This document shows, in pieces, positions 1-8,699 of a stretch of DNA of 39,243 bases. Source of the stretch: Balneolaceae bacterium. GTDB taxonomy: Bacteria > Bacteroidota > Rhodothermia > Balneolales > Balneolaceae. Both the position numbers and the translations under genes were made by a program. Numbering within the stretch: position 1 is the first letter of the stretch; each line of letters opens with the position of its first letter. The DNA lies in assembly GCA_009711805.1 (NCBI GenBank), contig VEMX01000025.1:1-39243 (forward strand), written 5' to 3'. The notes under the pieces were generated by a model that was not told the DNA's origin, did no database searches, and was given only the letters and a program-made list of their open reading frames with translations.

Positions 1-190
1 CACCCCGGATTTTTCGGAGGCTAGCCTCCAATCCAATGCTGTTGACAGGGCGCGAGAATATCCATATTGTGTTTTTAATCTAAACTAATAACCCTAACTA
101 ACGGTCAAGCTAATTCAGGGATGGACAGGGACTTCTGCCTTTTTACATGTTGGCCATTTTGTTCATTTGAGACCTGGCATTGAGCTTCGT

Positions 191-260
191 TCTGTGTCTC
201 CCTCCTTGTTCGCAGCAGAGGAGACCCCGATAATCGGGGTAGAGTCAGGGAGGGTTCGGT
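191..260. repeat. REP-like folded intergenic repeat
   Basis: Two nested hairpins are visible. ACCCCGA (224-230) pairs with TCGGGGT (234-240) around a 3-base loop, and GTCTCC (196-201) can pair with GGAGAC (220-225). CCCTCC (200-205) can alternatively pair with GGAGGG (249-254), closing the whole block. There is no T-run, so a plain terminator is unlikely. The rest of 1-367 shows only a 14-bp perfect palindrome (GGAGGCTAGCCTCC, 16-29) and no credible gene. I infer a dispersed extragenic palindrome; no second copy is in this window. Confidence 0.4.
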
Positions 261-367
261 AAAAGCAAGGAAAATACTTTAAACACATCCTGGAGAAGTG
301 GAGGTTCACACGTTTGAGCTGTCGTTAAAAACAACTGCAAAAGCGTTAATTAAGAAATATCAGTTGT

Positions 368-1138
368 TTGATAAATAAGAATGAAGTAGATTCGTTTGGA
401 AAATTATATGTCAGGCTGCTTAAAAATTCATTTATGGATTTAAAACAAATTGTCGAGAATAGTGATACTAAGACGGGAAAAATATTTGACCTCACAATCC
501 AGTTTCTCATCGTTTATTCACTGATTACATTTTCTATTTCTACAATACCTGATTTAAGCGAAGGGGCGTTTCAATTTCTTTTTATTTCGCAAATCATTAC
601 AGTCAGTATATTTACAATAGAGTACCTTCTTCGAATTTATGTAGCAGAAAAAAAACTGGATTACATATTTAGTTTCTATGGTTTCATCGATCTATTAGCA
701 ATTTTACCGTTTTATTTAACTATTGCAATAGATCTACGCGCGATTAGAATTGTACGACTTCTTCGTTTATTTAGGCTTTTAAAAATCGCCCGATATAGTA
801 AAGCACTGAAAAGGTATCGAATCGCATTTAAGGATATTAAAGAAGAACTGGTTATATTTTTGAGTGCAACCTGTTTTCTTATTTATATAGCTGCTGTTGG
901 GATTTATTATTTTGAAAATTCAGTTCAACCGGAGGCATTTAAATCTATTTTTCATAGCCTTTGGTGGGCAGTAGCTACTTTGACAACAGTTGGATATGGT
1001 GATATATCTCCTATAACCATGGGAGGAAAGATTTTTACCTTTCTAATTCTAATGATTGGCTTAAGTGTGGTAGCTGTACCAGCTGGTCTATTTGCCTCTG
1101 CTTTAGAAGATGCAAGTCGTGACAATAATCAGAATTAA
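368..1138 (+). CDS. Voltage-gated-type potassium channel (six-TM ion transport protein)
   Basis: This inner-membrane protein of 256 residues should conduct K+. The pore signature TTVGYGD sits at residues 206-212 between two hydrophobic segments (about 162-182 and 222-243). An arginine-rich S4-like voltage sensor lies at about 122-145 (R-x-x-R pattern ending IARYSK). Hydrophobic S1-S3 segments lie at about 40-60, 68-90 and 98-120. The frame opens with TTG at 368, and the first ATG is at 434 (residue 23). Neither has a strong ribosome-binding site. I keep the TTG start because the residues in between look coding, but the ATG start remains possible. No C-terminal RCK/TrkA-N domain is present, so it is a plain Kv-like channel. 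It converges with mazG across 16 bases. Confidence 0.9.
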   Translation: MINKNEVDSFGKLYVRLLKNSFMDLKQIVENSDTKTGKIFDLTIQFLIVYSLITFSISTIPDLSEGAFQFLFISQIITVSIFTIEYLLRIYVAEKKLDYIFSFYGFIDLLAILPFYLTIAIDLRAIRIVRLLRLFRLLKIARYSKALKRYRIAFKDIKEELVIFLSATCFLIYIAAVGIYYFENSVQPEAFKSIFHSLWWAVATLTTVGYGDISPITMGGKIFTFLILMIGLSVVAVPAGLFASALEDASRDNNQN

Positions 1139-1154
1139 TCAATTCTTAGATTAC

Positions 1155-1925
1155 TTATGATTTCTTTAATTCCTTTGCCTCATTCCAGTAGGCGTCCATT
1201 TCTTCCAGGGTGGATTCGTTGAGTGTTTTTCCCTGCTCTTTCAGTTTTTGTTCGATGTAGCGGAAGCGATGCTCAAATTTAGCGTTGGTCCGGCGAAGGC
1301 TGTCTTCGGCATTCATATCAAAATAGCGGGATACATTAACCAGGGAAAACAGCAGGTCTCCAAATTCATCGGCCGATTTTTGGGTGTCTTCTTCTTCCAG
1401 AGTTTCCCTGAACTCGTGGAGTTCTTCATCCAGCTTTTCCCAGGCCTGTTCCCACTCCGGCCAGTCGAAGCCTACATTGGCGGCTTTTTCCTGCATGCGT
1501 TGCGCACGGATGAGGGCAGGAAGTTGTACAGGCAGGCCGTCAAGGGTAGATTTTTTACCCTCCTTCAGTTTAATGTTCTCCCAGTTTTCGGCCACTTCTC
1601 CTTCTCCATTTACGGCTGTATCCCCAAATACATGAGGGTGCCGGCGTATCAGCTTTTCCATCAGGGTGTAGATGACATCCCCAATATCAAAACGATCTTT
1701 CTCGTCCGTCATCTTACTGTGAAAAAGCACATGAAGCAGGAGATCACCCAATTCTTTTTTAAACTCATCAAAATCCCGGTTATCGATGGCTTCAATAGCT
1801 TCATAGGCCTCTTCAATCAGGTTATCCTTGATAGAATCATGCGTTTGCTTGCGGTCCCACGGACATTCTTTTCGGAGTATGGCTACTAATTCTATAAGAT
1901 CTTCGAATTTATGGCTTGGCTTCAT
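1155..1925 (-). CDS. mazG: Nucleoside triphosphate pyrophosphohydrolase MazG
   Basis: MazG hydrolyses NTPs/dNTPs to NMPs and PPi, cleaning the nucleotide pool in the cytoplasm. The 256-residue length is normal for two-domain MazG. The N-terminal domain has the EEAYE...ELGDLLLHVLFH metal-binding pattern (about residues 38-70), preceded by the characteristic LRKECPWDRKQTH. The C-terminal domain repeats it with ELHEF...DEFGDLLFSLVNVSRY (about 168-202). The ATG at 1925 fits the family start. It is the last gene of a minus-strand run, 73 bp after the lipoprotein gene. A 213-residue open frame on the opposite strand is its antisense shadow. Confidence 0.96.
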   Translation of the reverse strand: MKPSHKFEDLIELVAILRKECPWDRKQTHDSIKDNLIEEAYEAIEAIDNRDFDEFKKELGDLLLHVLFHSKMTDEKDRFDIGDVIYTLMEKLIRRHPHVFGDTAVNGEGEVAENWENIKLKEGKKSTLDGLPVQLPALIRAQRMQEKAANVGFDWPEWEQAWEKLDEELHEFRETLEEEDTQKSADEFGDLLFSLVNVSRYFDMNAEDSLRRTNAKFEHRFRYIEQKLKEQGKTLNESTLEEMDAYWNEAKELKKS

Positions 1926-1998
1926 TGCGGCTGTTTAGTGTTAAACGCTCAAAATTGACTGAGGGTAAATTTAACATTTAACAGCGAGCATTTAATAA

Positions 1999-3630
1999 TT
2001 AATCTTGCAGCGCCCATATTTTTTCATAGGCCTGTTTCTGTTCTTGAGTTTTCAGTTCTTTAAGGGATGTATCAAAGGCACGAATAAGCATATCCTGCCG
2101 AATAATTTCGTTCAACAGGTCAATATTGAGCACAGAATATTCTTTGGCTTCATCCAGTTCAATACCGTTACCGGAAATAACTCCTTCGGCAAAAACAGTA
2201 GGTCCGTAGATGTAGCCGTTAGGGGCACCTGTAATCCTGAAACTCATTCGGGGTGAGAGGGAGAACTCATCCCACGGCATTTCCAGGTCTACCGTGACGG
2301 CCACCAGGGCATCTACATCAAGTTCCCTGAGCAAGCGGGCATCAATTCGATCTGAGGCAAAAGTTGATGAGATTGAACTCATGATGGCAGGGAGGGTGGT
2401 GGGTAATAATGATTTGGTTCCTTTATAGCTTTGGGAAACAGCCACTTCAGTGATTTTATCATCAATAGGCTGTAGTTGTTGATATGAGGGTGCTTCAACG
2501 ACTGTTTCTACAGCGATGAACTCCGCATTGAGGTTTTTATTGAGCGTACCCAGAATATCTTTATACATTTTGTTGGTAAGGCGATCCCAGAATATATCCG
2601 GAAGGGTAGGGAATTTACGTGTTTCAGTTCTGGTGGTGGTTGTAGTTACTTTATAGTTGGAGTAATAGGAGGTGGAAGTGCTTGTCTTGGAACGGCTCTG
2701 TTTCAGTTTGGTAGCCCGAATGGTAAGAGAAGTGAGGGCAAACTTCTTGCCTTGCGAAAAAGGACGTCCCAGAAACGCATTAGGTTTGGTAGCTGTATAG
2801 CTGATGGTTCCCTTTTTGTCTTTAATTTCTCCTCTTACTTTTAGTCCGTTGCTTTGTTTAACCTTGTTTGTTACAGTAACAGGTTTGGCATCCCAGGAGA
2901 GAGATAAAACCTGGGCGGCTCCGATGTTCTCATAAATATTGGGTTCTATTTTATATCGTTCTATCAGGAGGTAGGAATCTCCGCCTTCGGGATTCAGTCC
3001 GGGAAGATGTCTAAACGCTTCGGCGGGGATAACTACTTTTTCTTTGGCTTTGAAATTAGCTACATCCACCCATCCGCGAGCTCCCATCATCTTCATCAAG
3101 AGCATAACCCGCATATTTTTGTGTTGCGTATTCTCGTTTTCATCCAGCTCAATGACGAGGTCTTTAGTCAGGTCAATTTCGTTGGTTCCGTTATTGATAC
3201 TTTTAATGCTTACGGCCTCAATTGGGGCTACTTCAAAACTAACGGACTGTCCTGATGTAGTTTCGATATCGATCTTTTGTGGGGTGAGGTCATTCAAAAA
3301 TTTACCATAGGCGCCGTTATCTACATAGGGAAGGGTTTCTCCATTGGCCGATACTTTTCCGTCTATCTTCAGCATGCCAATCCCGTTTCGTTTGAAGGAG
3401 TTCACGGTTACGGCATTTCGGCCTTCCGCCCAGTTTTCGAAATAGCCTGCTTCCGTAGTATTGGTTTCCGGAGGATAGGTGTTGCGTATAAACCGTACCT
3501 GGGTCGAGGCTTCATTTAAATCATCCGTTGATGAGGTGAGTAGCTTTCCAACTATTTTACCTACCTGAACACAGCTGACAGCCGTTCCTGCGATGATGAG
3601 TGCCACTAAAAAATTCCTTAAATAATACAT
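1999..3630 (-). CDS. Unknown exported protein, probable lipoprotein
   Basis: I do not recognise this family. From the ATG at 3630 the product is 543 residues. It begins with a hydrophobic signal and a lipobox-like AVSC at residues 17-20, suggesting a lipid-anchored envelope protein. A start 16 codons upstream (3678) would put a non-signal-like stretch ahead of the signal, whereas the 3630 ATG has AGG about 9 bases upstream. The body is mostly polar, without membrane segments. It has a Ser/Thr-rich patch at about 315-345 (KTSTSTSYYSNYKVTTTTTRTE) and no enzyme motif that I can see. It lies 122 bp downstream of the secreted GATase1-like gene and could belong to the same transcript. Confidence 0.75.
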   Translation of the reverse strand: MYYLRNFLVALIIAGTAVSCVQVGKIVGKLLTSSTDDLNEASTQVRFIRNTYPPETNTTEAGYFENWAEGRNAVTVNSFKRNGIGMLKIDGKVSANGETLPYVDNGAYGKFLNDLTPQKIDIETTSGQSVSFEVAPIEAVSIKSINNGTNEIDLTKDLVIELDENENTQHKNMRVMLLMKMMGARGWVDVANFKAKEKVVIPAEAFRHLPGLNPEGGDSYLLIERYKIEPNIYENIGAAQVLSLSWDAKPVTVTNKVKQSNGLKVRGEIKDKKGTISYTATKPNAFLGRPFSQGKKFALTSLTIRATKLKQSRSKTSTSTSYYSNYKVTTTTTRTETRKFPTLPDIFWDRLTNKMYKDILGTLNKNLNAEFIAVETVVEAPSYQQLQPIDDKITEVAVSQSYKGTKSLLPTTLPAIMSSISSTFASDRIDARLLRELDVDALVAVTVDLEMPWDEFSLSPRMSFRITGAPNGYIYGPTVFAEGVISGNGIELDEAKEYSVLNIDLLNEIIRQDMLIRAFDTSLKELKTQEQKQAYEKIWALQD

Positions 3631-3752
3631 ATCGTGTTGCCTGTTTATGAGAGGATAGCTCAACATAAAGAAGGGCAAGCAAAATGATTATACCCGAATG
3701 AGGGTATTCTGTTATCCTATAGAGTTCACACAATCACCTGGGGAGAGTGAAA

Positions 3753-5021
3753 TCAGGTTTTACGCTTTTTCTTTTTGGCGGCCGGAAACAGGATGTTATT
3801 GAGTATAAGGCGGTAGCCCGGACTGTTGGGATGCAGAGTTAAATCAGTAGGGGGGTCGTTTACGCGGTGGGTATAGTCTTCAGGATCGTGCCCGGCATAG
3901 AAGGTGAATGTTCCTTTCCCGTAATTTCCATGAATATACTTAACCTGGTCTCGGCCGGGAGCCTCACCCAGCACTACCACTGACGATTTTACTTTGTCTT
4001 TTTGAAAAGCGGTGGTTTGTCCGTAAAAACCACGAACACTGCTTACATGATTTTGAGTGAGCATAGTTGGTACCGGGTCCCACTTCGCAGAAAAGTCGAA
4101 CAGGGTAAAGAAATCAAGGGATTGATCAACCTGGTTAATGCTTACCGGGACATCGATGTCGGCATGCTCATATTTTCGGGGATCAAGGCTGATATTGAAG
4201 TTTTGGAAGGCAAAAGTTTTGCTGAAATCCAGTTTTTGTTGTGCATTCGGGTCTGCGGGGTCTCCATCAAACTGCATAGGGGCAATATCTACGTCTTCGG
4301 CTGCCAGGGCAATATCAAGGGTATTGGTACCCGAGCACATAGCAAAAAGAAAGCCGCCGTTTCCCACATATCGTTTAATGGTGCGGGCTACTTCTTTCTT
4401 CTGTTCGCTGACGGTGGCAAAACCCAGTTTATCAGCCATGGCTCTCATCTGTTTCACCTGTGCAATATACCAGGGCATATTTCGGTAGCTGGCCCAGAAT
4501 TTCCCAAACTGTCCGGTAAAATCTTCGTGGTGTAGGTGTAGCCAGTCATATTCATCCAGTTTTCCTTCCAGTACTTCCACATCCCATATTTTATCATATT
4601 CAACTTCAGCATAAGTAAGAGCCAGGGTAACGGCATCGTCCCAGGGCAAGGCCTGTTCTGGCGTATATACCGCTATTTTTGGGGCTTTCTCAAGATTGAC
4701 TACGGATGTGTTGCTGCTGTTGCTTTCCACTTCGGCCAAAATCTGACTGGCATCAGCAGGACCAATAACTTCCAGTTGCACATTGCGGAGGCGTGATTTT
4801 CGAATAATGTCGTTATTGACAACGGCCATAAAACTACCTCCACGGTAATTCAGTAACCACTTGGCCGGGTAGCCATCGGTAATATGATTAAAGATGACCC
4901 CATAGGCTTTCAGGTGATTGGTTTGGGATGCATCCATGGGAATTAAAACTTGCTGCTGAGCCTGAGCCCAGTTCCATGTACTAAAAATGAGTGTTATTAA
5001 AATGAAAGACTTCTTAAACAT
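3753..5021 (-). CDS. Secreted protein, possibly GATase1-like fold
   Basis: The 422-residue product starts with a clear signal peptide (MFKKSFILITLIFSTWNWAQA, cleavage after AQA). Residues about 26-75 hold a conserved-looking block (LIPMD...QTNHLKAYG, WLLNYRGGSF). Residues 222-232 read GGFLFAMCSGT, which resembles the nucleophile elbow of class I glutamine amidotransferase/ThuA-like folds with Cys229. LHLHHEDFTGQFGKF is at about 161-175. The end is very basic (KKKKRKT). From memory, relatives in Bacteroidota are often labelled asparagine synthetase B, but no synthetase domain or N-terminal Cys2 is present, so that name is doubtful. The start lies 1 bp after the TPR stop (TGATATG), with GAGA-rich sequence upstream, indicating translational coupling. 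Function unknown. Confidence 0.8.
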   Translation of the reverse strand: MFKKSFILITLIFSTWNWAQAQQQVLIPMDASQTNHLKAYGVIFNHITDGYPAKWLLNYRGGSFMAVVNNDIIRKSRLRNVQLEVIGPADASQILAEVESNSSNTSVVNLEKAPKIAVYTPEQALPWDDAVTLALTYAEVEYDKIWDVEVLEGKLDEYDWLHLHHEDFTGQFGKFWASYRNMPWYIAQVKQMRAMADKLGFATVSEQKKEVARTIKRYVGNGGFLFAMCSGTNTLDIALAAEDVDIAPMQFDGDPADPNAQQKLDFSKTFAFQNFNISLDPRKYEHADIDVPVSINQVDQSLDFFTLFDFSAKWDPVPTMLTQNHVSSVRGFYGQTTAFQKDKVKSSVVVLGEAPGRDQVKYIHGNYGKGTFTFYAGHDPEDYTHRVNDPPTDLTLHPNSPGYRLILNNILFPAAKKKKRKT

Positions 5022-5022
5022 A

Positions 5023-6921
5023 TCAGGAGTTCTCTCTGCTTAATTCGGTTAAACGTTCTCTTGCGTAAGGTGCATAAAAACCTTGAGGAAATGAAAGTAT
5101 AAGTTCTTCATATAAATCCTGTGCAGAAACAGGATCTGATCCGTATCCGGGGCTAAAGAAACAGTTTTCGGTGGTTTCGCAGCCTATTGATGTTATAATA
5201 ATATCGATTTTTTCTGCAATCTTAGCCTGTTCCCAGAGTAGTTTTTCTTTTACAGGGGTAACCGGTGATGTTCCCATATACATTGTTAAATGTTTGAATT
5301 TAGTGGAATCATCGGCAAACCTGGATTCCACAAAAAATAAGAGGGCATCATCCTTCAGGCTCTGGAAGCCGGTTTCACTGTCAATAATAGAAAGAAACTC
5401 CCGGGTACTTTCTTTGGGGGCCCCATTGTTATATTTGAAGACGGCCTCAGAAAAGGTATCCAGTTCAGATCCGGTGCTGTCAGCGGCTAAGCCTTCTTGC
5501 AGCCACAGCCTCAGTTCAAGGGCATTATTGGCATAATATGAGGTATTTTGGCGCCCTAATGTTTTTAACTGAATCTTTGAAAATTCATAATCTCCGGCAT
5601 AAAAATCGGTGAGTGCAAGGAAGTACCTTGTTTTTTCAGCAAGGCTTCCAATCCGGGCTTTTTTATTTGCCTGGGTAAATTTAATTCGGGCTTCAGGATA
5701 TTGTTCGTTTGAAAGATGAATACGCCCGTCCAGGTAATTGGTGTGTGGGGTCGTACTTTTACCGGGAATACGTTTTAGCTTTTTGATTGCTTTTTTAGCT
5801 TCTTCCAAGTCAAAAATATGGTCGAGCGAAAGTTCTGCTTGCCGAATGTATATAGCCTCCATTCGGCTATAGTTGGATGTCTCCGATTCAATATCGTTCA
5901 ATAGTTTAAATGCAAGCGTATACAGGCTGTCCCGTTTAGAGTTGAAATCCAGGCTATAGTCTTCCAGGTATTTCGCCCAGCGGGAGTAGGTATTCGATAA
6001 CTCATGCATACTCCTCCATTTCATTTCACCCATAGCGTTATCAATGTAATAGTGAAAAGCATCTTTCGCTAAGGCAAACTCTTTATTTTCGGTAAGCTGT
6101 TTGCCCAGATTAAACAGAGCGAGGTTATAGGATGATGATCTGCTTTCGTATTCTTTAGCGGTAACCAGAGCACGCCGGTATAAGCTATTTTCCTGCAGTA
6201 ACCATACCAGCAGATTATAGAAAACAGGATAAGCGGCGTTATCAATAGCCATAGAGCTCAGCCGTTCATCCAGTTCAATAATAGTGATATCATAGAGGAT
6301 GGGATCATCGTAGCGCAAAAGAGTTCGCTTAATATATCCAGCCTGATTGGGAGCATCTTTCAGCAGGTTGATCCATTCTTTTATGGTGTTTTCATAATTA
6401 CCTGCCCGCAGATAGGCGTTGGCAATGTCGCCAAAGAATAACCGTTCATTCTTGAAGTTTATACGCCCCATCTTGTACACTTCAATGGCTTTGAGGTATT
6501 CCTCCCTTTCGATCATGGTTCGCCCGGTGTTTACATATAGCTGCAGTTGGCGGGGATGTTGTTCTATATTTTGTGTCCATATCTGGTAAGCCCGGGCGGT
6601 GTCTTTATTAAAGTGATATAATTCCCCAAGCCGCACATTGGCCCGCGATAGAAACTCCGGGTTCTTTTTTAAACGCTGTGCTACCTGTATACCATGGTCA
6701 TATTCTTTAAGGTGGATATAGCATTCGATAAGCCGGTCGGCATAGGCGTAGTTGTCCGGTTCCTCTTCTGCCGCTTCTTTCAGGAGGGGGAGAGCTTTTT
6801 CATACTGTTGTTTCTGCATAAGCCGAAGGCCCAACTGAAACTCAGTAGAAACCTGGGCTATAGCAACTTCCTGTGCGCCCAACACAAGTATACATAATAT
6901 GAATAGGTGTTTTTTAACCAT
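5023..6921 (-). CDS. Exported tetratricopeptide-repeat protein
   Basis: This 632-residue protein begins with a signal peptide (MVKKHLFILCILVLGAQEVAIAQ). It then shows repeated helix-pair units with TPR spacing, for example FQLGLRLMQKQQYEKALPLLKEA (about 28-50), AIEVYKMGRINFKN (about 145) and SNEQYPEARIKFTQANK (about 408). Such proteins act as periplasmic or outer-membrane scaffolds; no partner is identifiable from sequence alone. The start overlaps the maf stop by one base (TGATG), and its own stop is one base from the next gene, so maf, this gene and the secreted GATase1-like protein are one coupled operon. The C-terminal LILSFPQGFYAPYARERLTEL resembles the terminal TPR of gliding/secretion accessory proteins, but that is only a resemblance. 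Confidence 0.85.
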   Translation of the reverse strand: MVKKHLFILCILVLGAQEVAIAQVSTEFQLGLRLMQKQQYEKALPLLKEAAEEEPDNYAYADRLIECYIHLKEYDHGIQVAQRLKKNPEFLSRANVRLGELYHFNKDTARAYQIWTQNIEQHPRQLQLYVNTGRTMIEREEYLKAIEVYKMGRINFKNERLFFGDIANAYLRAGNYENTIKEWINLLKDAPNQAGYIKRTLLRYDDPILYDITIIELDERLSSMAIDNAAYPVFYNLLVWLLQENSLYRRALVTAKEYESRSSSYNLALFNLGKQLTENKEFALAKDAFHYYIDNAMGEMKWRSMHELSNTYSRWAKYLEDYSLDFNSKRDSLYTLAFKLLNDIESETSNYSRMEAIYIRQAELSLDHIFDLEEAKKAIKKLKRIPGKSTTPHTNYLDGRIHLSNEQYPEARIKFTQANKKARIGSLAEKTRYFLALTDFYAGDYEFSKIQLKTLGRQNTSYYANNALELRLWLQEGLAADSTGSELDTFSEAVFKYNNGAPKESTREFLSIIDSETGFQSLKDDALLFFVESRFADDSTKFKHLTMYMGTSPVTPVKEKLLWEQAKIAEKIDIIITSIGCETTENCFFSPGYGSDPVSAQDLYEELILSFPQGFYAPYARERLTELSRENS

Positions 6922-7520
6922 CAGGTAGCTTTAAATGATAAATGGGGATGAAATTTTTGCAATTCTCTGTAAAACCGATTCAAGGGCAAACCTACAACAT
7001 TATAATAGTCACCTTCAATCCTTTCTACAAACACAGCGCCCCAGTCGTCTTGAATTCCATAAGCTCCTGCTTTATCCATGGGGCTTCTGCTTTGCACATA
7101 TGAAAGAATATCTGTTGAAGACAACGTACTGAATTGTACTTTTGTTTGCTCATGAAATGTTTTTTGAGACGAAATAACTCCTTTTTTATCAGTTTTAACA
7201 AAAGCCACCCCGGTGTACACATCATGGGTTTTCCCACTCAGTCGGGCAAGCATTTCAATAGCTTGTTCTTCAGATTCAGGTTTGCCAAGTATTTCATCAT
7301 TAAAAACCACAATAGTGTCGGCACCTATAACAATACTATCGGAGAAAGAATGGGCTACATCATTTGCTTTTAACAGGGCCAGGTCTTCTACAATAGTTGC
7401 CGGCTGGGTATGAGCGGTTACCTCTTCGGCATTACTGGGGCATACTTTAAAGGCCATTCCCAGTTGCTCCAACAGTTTCTTTCTTCGCGGGCTCCCAGAT
7501 GCTAATATGATTCTTTGCAT
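6921..7520 (-). CDS. maf: Maf family nucleotide pyrophosphatase
   Basis: Maf proteins hydrolyse dTTP, UTP and some modified NTPs to the monophosphates in the cytoplasm. The 199-residue product starts with the family hallmark LASGSPRRKKLLEQLG (residues 6-21). It has VIGADTIVVFNDEILGKP (about 65-82) with the catalytic Asp, then the LSGKTHDVYTGV block and the Y-x-x-x-S-P-M-D-K-A-G-A-Y-G-I-Q-D block typical of the YhdE-like (dTTP/UTP) branch. The ATG at 7520 fits the family. It is the first gene of the minus-strand operon; the start is divergent from the DUF3098 gene across 91 bp, so promoters for both must lie there. It is a functional neighbour of mazG at the other end of the run. Confidence 0.96.
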   Translation of the reverse strand: MQRIILASGSPRRKKLLEQLGMAFKVCPSNAEEVTAHTQPATIVEDLALLKANDVAHSFSDSIVIGADTIVVFNDEILGKPESEEQAIEMLARLSGKTHDVYTGVAFVKTDKKGVISSQKTFHEQTKVQFSTLSSTDILSYVQSRSPMDKAGAYGIQDDWGAVFVERIEGDYYNVVGLPLNRFYRELQKFHPHLSFKAT

Positions 7521-7611
7521 GTACTTATTGAGCTTTTGTAATGAAGCGATAATTAAATAACTTCTTTAACCGTTTCAAACTATAAAACGTTAAGGAATAT
7601 AAAAGACCAGT

Positions 7612-7866
7612 ATGGCAAAACGCAGTCAAAAAATGGATGATAAACAACCCATGTTTTTCTCATCATTCAATTATAAGCTAATTGGTTTGGCAATTTTACT
7701 CATTATTTCCGGTTTTACGGCCATGTATCTTGAAAATGAAGTTGACGGGATCGTTTCTCTGTATATCTCGCCTATTGTTATTATGGCCGGTTATGTATTG
7801 GTTATTTTTGCAATCATGAAGCATGACAGAGGGAATGACCCGGAAATAAAGACTCAGGCCGAGTAG
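7612..7866 (+). CDS. DUF3098-type small membrane protein
   Basis: This 84-residue protein has two hydrophobic segments (about 22-44 and 52-71) joined by a short polar loop, with a positively charged N-terminus (MAKRSQKMDDKQ). The pattern FNYKLIGLAILLIISGF...SPIVIMAGYVLVIFAIM matches the DUF3098 family, common in Bacteroidota and of unknown function. AAGGAA about 15 bp upstream is a weak ribosome-binding site. The next gene starts 5 bp after its stop, so the two are co-translated. Confidence 0.8.
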   Translation: MAKRSQKMDDKQPMFFSSFNYKLIGLAILLIISGFTAMYLENEVDGIVSLYISPIVIMAGYVLVIFAIMKHDRGNDPEIKTQAE

Positions 7867-7871
7867 CACAG

Positions 7872-8699
7872 GTGCTCGACCGATATGTAAATATCTTCCT
7901 ATTCTTCGCGCTTGTATTTGTATTTATACTATTCGGAACTGCCGAAGTACATCTGCGCATTTTGTTGGCCTTTCTGCTGGCATTACTTTTCTCACAAATG
8001 GCATTTGTATTCAACTGGCTTACCCTTGAGGGGGCAACAGCAGCTACTGTATTTGGAACCATTGCCTTTGGTTTGGGAGGAATCCCGGGGGCTGCCGTGG
8101 TGATGGCATTCTTTATATCAGGTTCTGCACTTTCCAAAGATTTAATTAGCAATGAGGGGTTCCTGGAAAAGAAATTCCGGAGAGATGGTATTCAGGTATG
8201 GTCGAACGGTTTTTGGTTTTGTATTTGGATTATCATCTGGTATTTAACCGACTATGATGGTTTTAAGATAGCGGCAGTAGCCAGTTTGGCAATGGCAACG
8301 GCCGATACCTGGTCTTCCGAAATTGGGGCTAACCGCTTAAAAGCCAAAACCTGGATGATTACAACAGGGAAAAGAGTAGATCCCGGAACAGATGGGGGAG
8401 TGAGTGTAGAGGGTACTTTTGCGGCACTGTTTGGAGCAGGTTTTATTTGTTTTATATTTTGGGCCTCTGAATTTGAGGCTGGTATCACTGCTCTTGCTAT
8501 TATTTTGGGTATGGGCTTTGCTGGTTCTTTTATTGATTCATATTTGGGCGCCCGTTTTCAAAATGAAACAATTGACGGTTCTTTTTTACCCATATTTGGA
8601 CAAGAGAATATGTATGTTAGCAACAATTTTGTGAACTGGGCTGCTTCAGGCCTGGCTTCGATCATTAGTTTATTTTTAATTTTATTTATTGGCGTATGA
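7872..8699 (+). CDS. DUF92 family membrane protein (TMEM19/VTE6-like)
   Basis: This 275-residue polytopic membrane protein has about seven hydrophobic segments. It carries the DUF92 signatures ATADTWSSEIG (about residues 141-151) and GTDGGVSVEGTFAALFGA (about 173-190), plus SFIDSYLGARFQ near the C-terminus. Plant VTE6 and cyanobacterial members are linked to phytyl-phosphate kinase activity. Whether the bacterial heterotroph version acts on polyprenyl phosphates is not shown by the sequence. The start is GTG at 7872, 5 bp after DUF3098; no ATG lies near the beginning of the homologous region. Its stop overlaps the symporter start (ATGA). Confidence 0.88.
   Translation: MLDRYVNIFLFFALVFVFILFGTAEVHLRILLAFLLALLFSQMAFVFNWLTLEGATAATVFGTIAFGLGGIPGAAVVMAFFISGSALSKDLISNEGFLEKKFRRDGIQVWSNGFWFCIWIIIWYLTDYDGFKIAAVASLAMATADTWSSEIGANRLKAKTWMITTGKRVDPGTDGGVSVEGTFAALFGAGFICFIFWASEFEAGITALAIILGMGFAGSFIDSYLGARFQNETIDGSFLPIFGQENMYVSNNFVNWAASGLASIISLFLILFIGV

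Noticed and set aside
1131-1146. AGAATT-AATC-AATTCT hairpin between the channel and mazG as a terminator
   Set aside because: Only six A/T-rich pairs and no T-run; too weak to call.
1248-1889. 213-residue open frame opposite mazG
   Set aside because: It lies entirely antisense to a clear MazG with all motifs, and its product has no recognisable features.
4002-4535. 177-residue plus-strand frame inside the secreted GATase1-like gene
   Set aside because: Shadow of the minus-strand gene, which has the signal peptide and coupled start.
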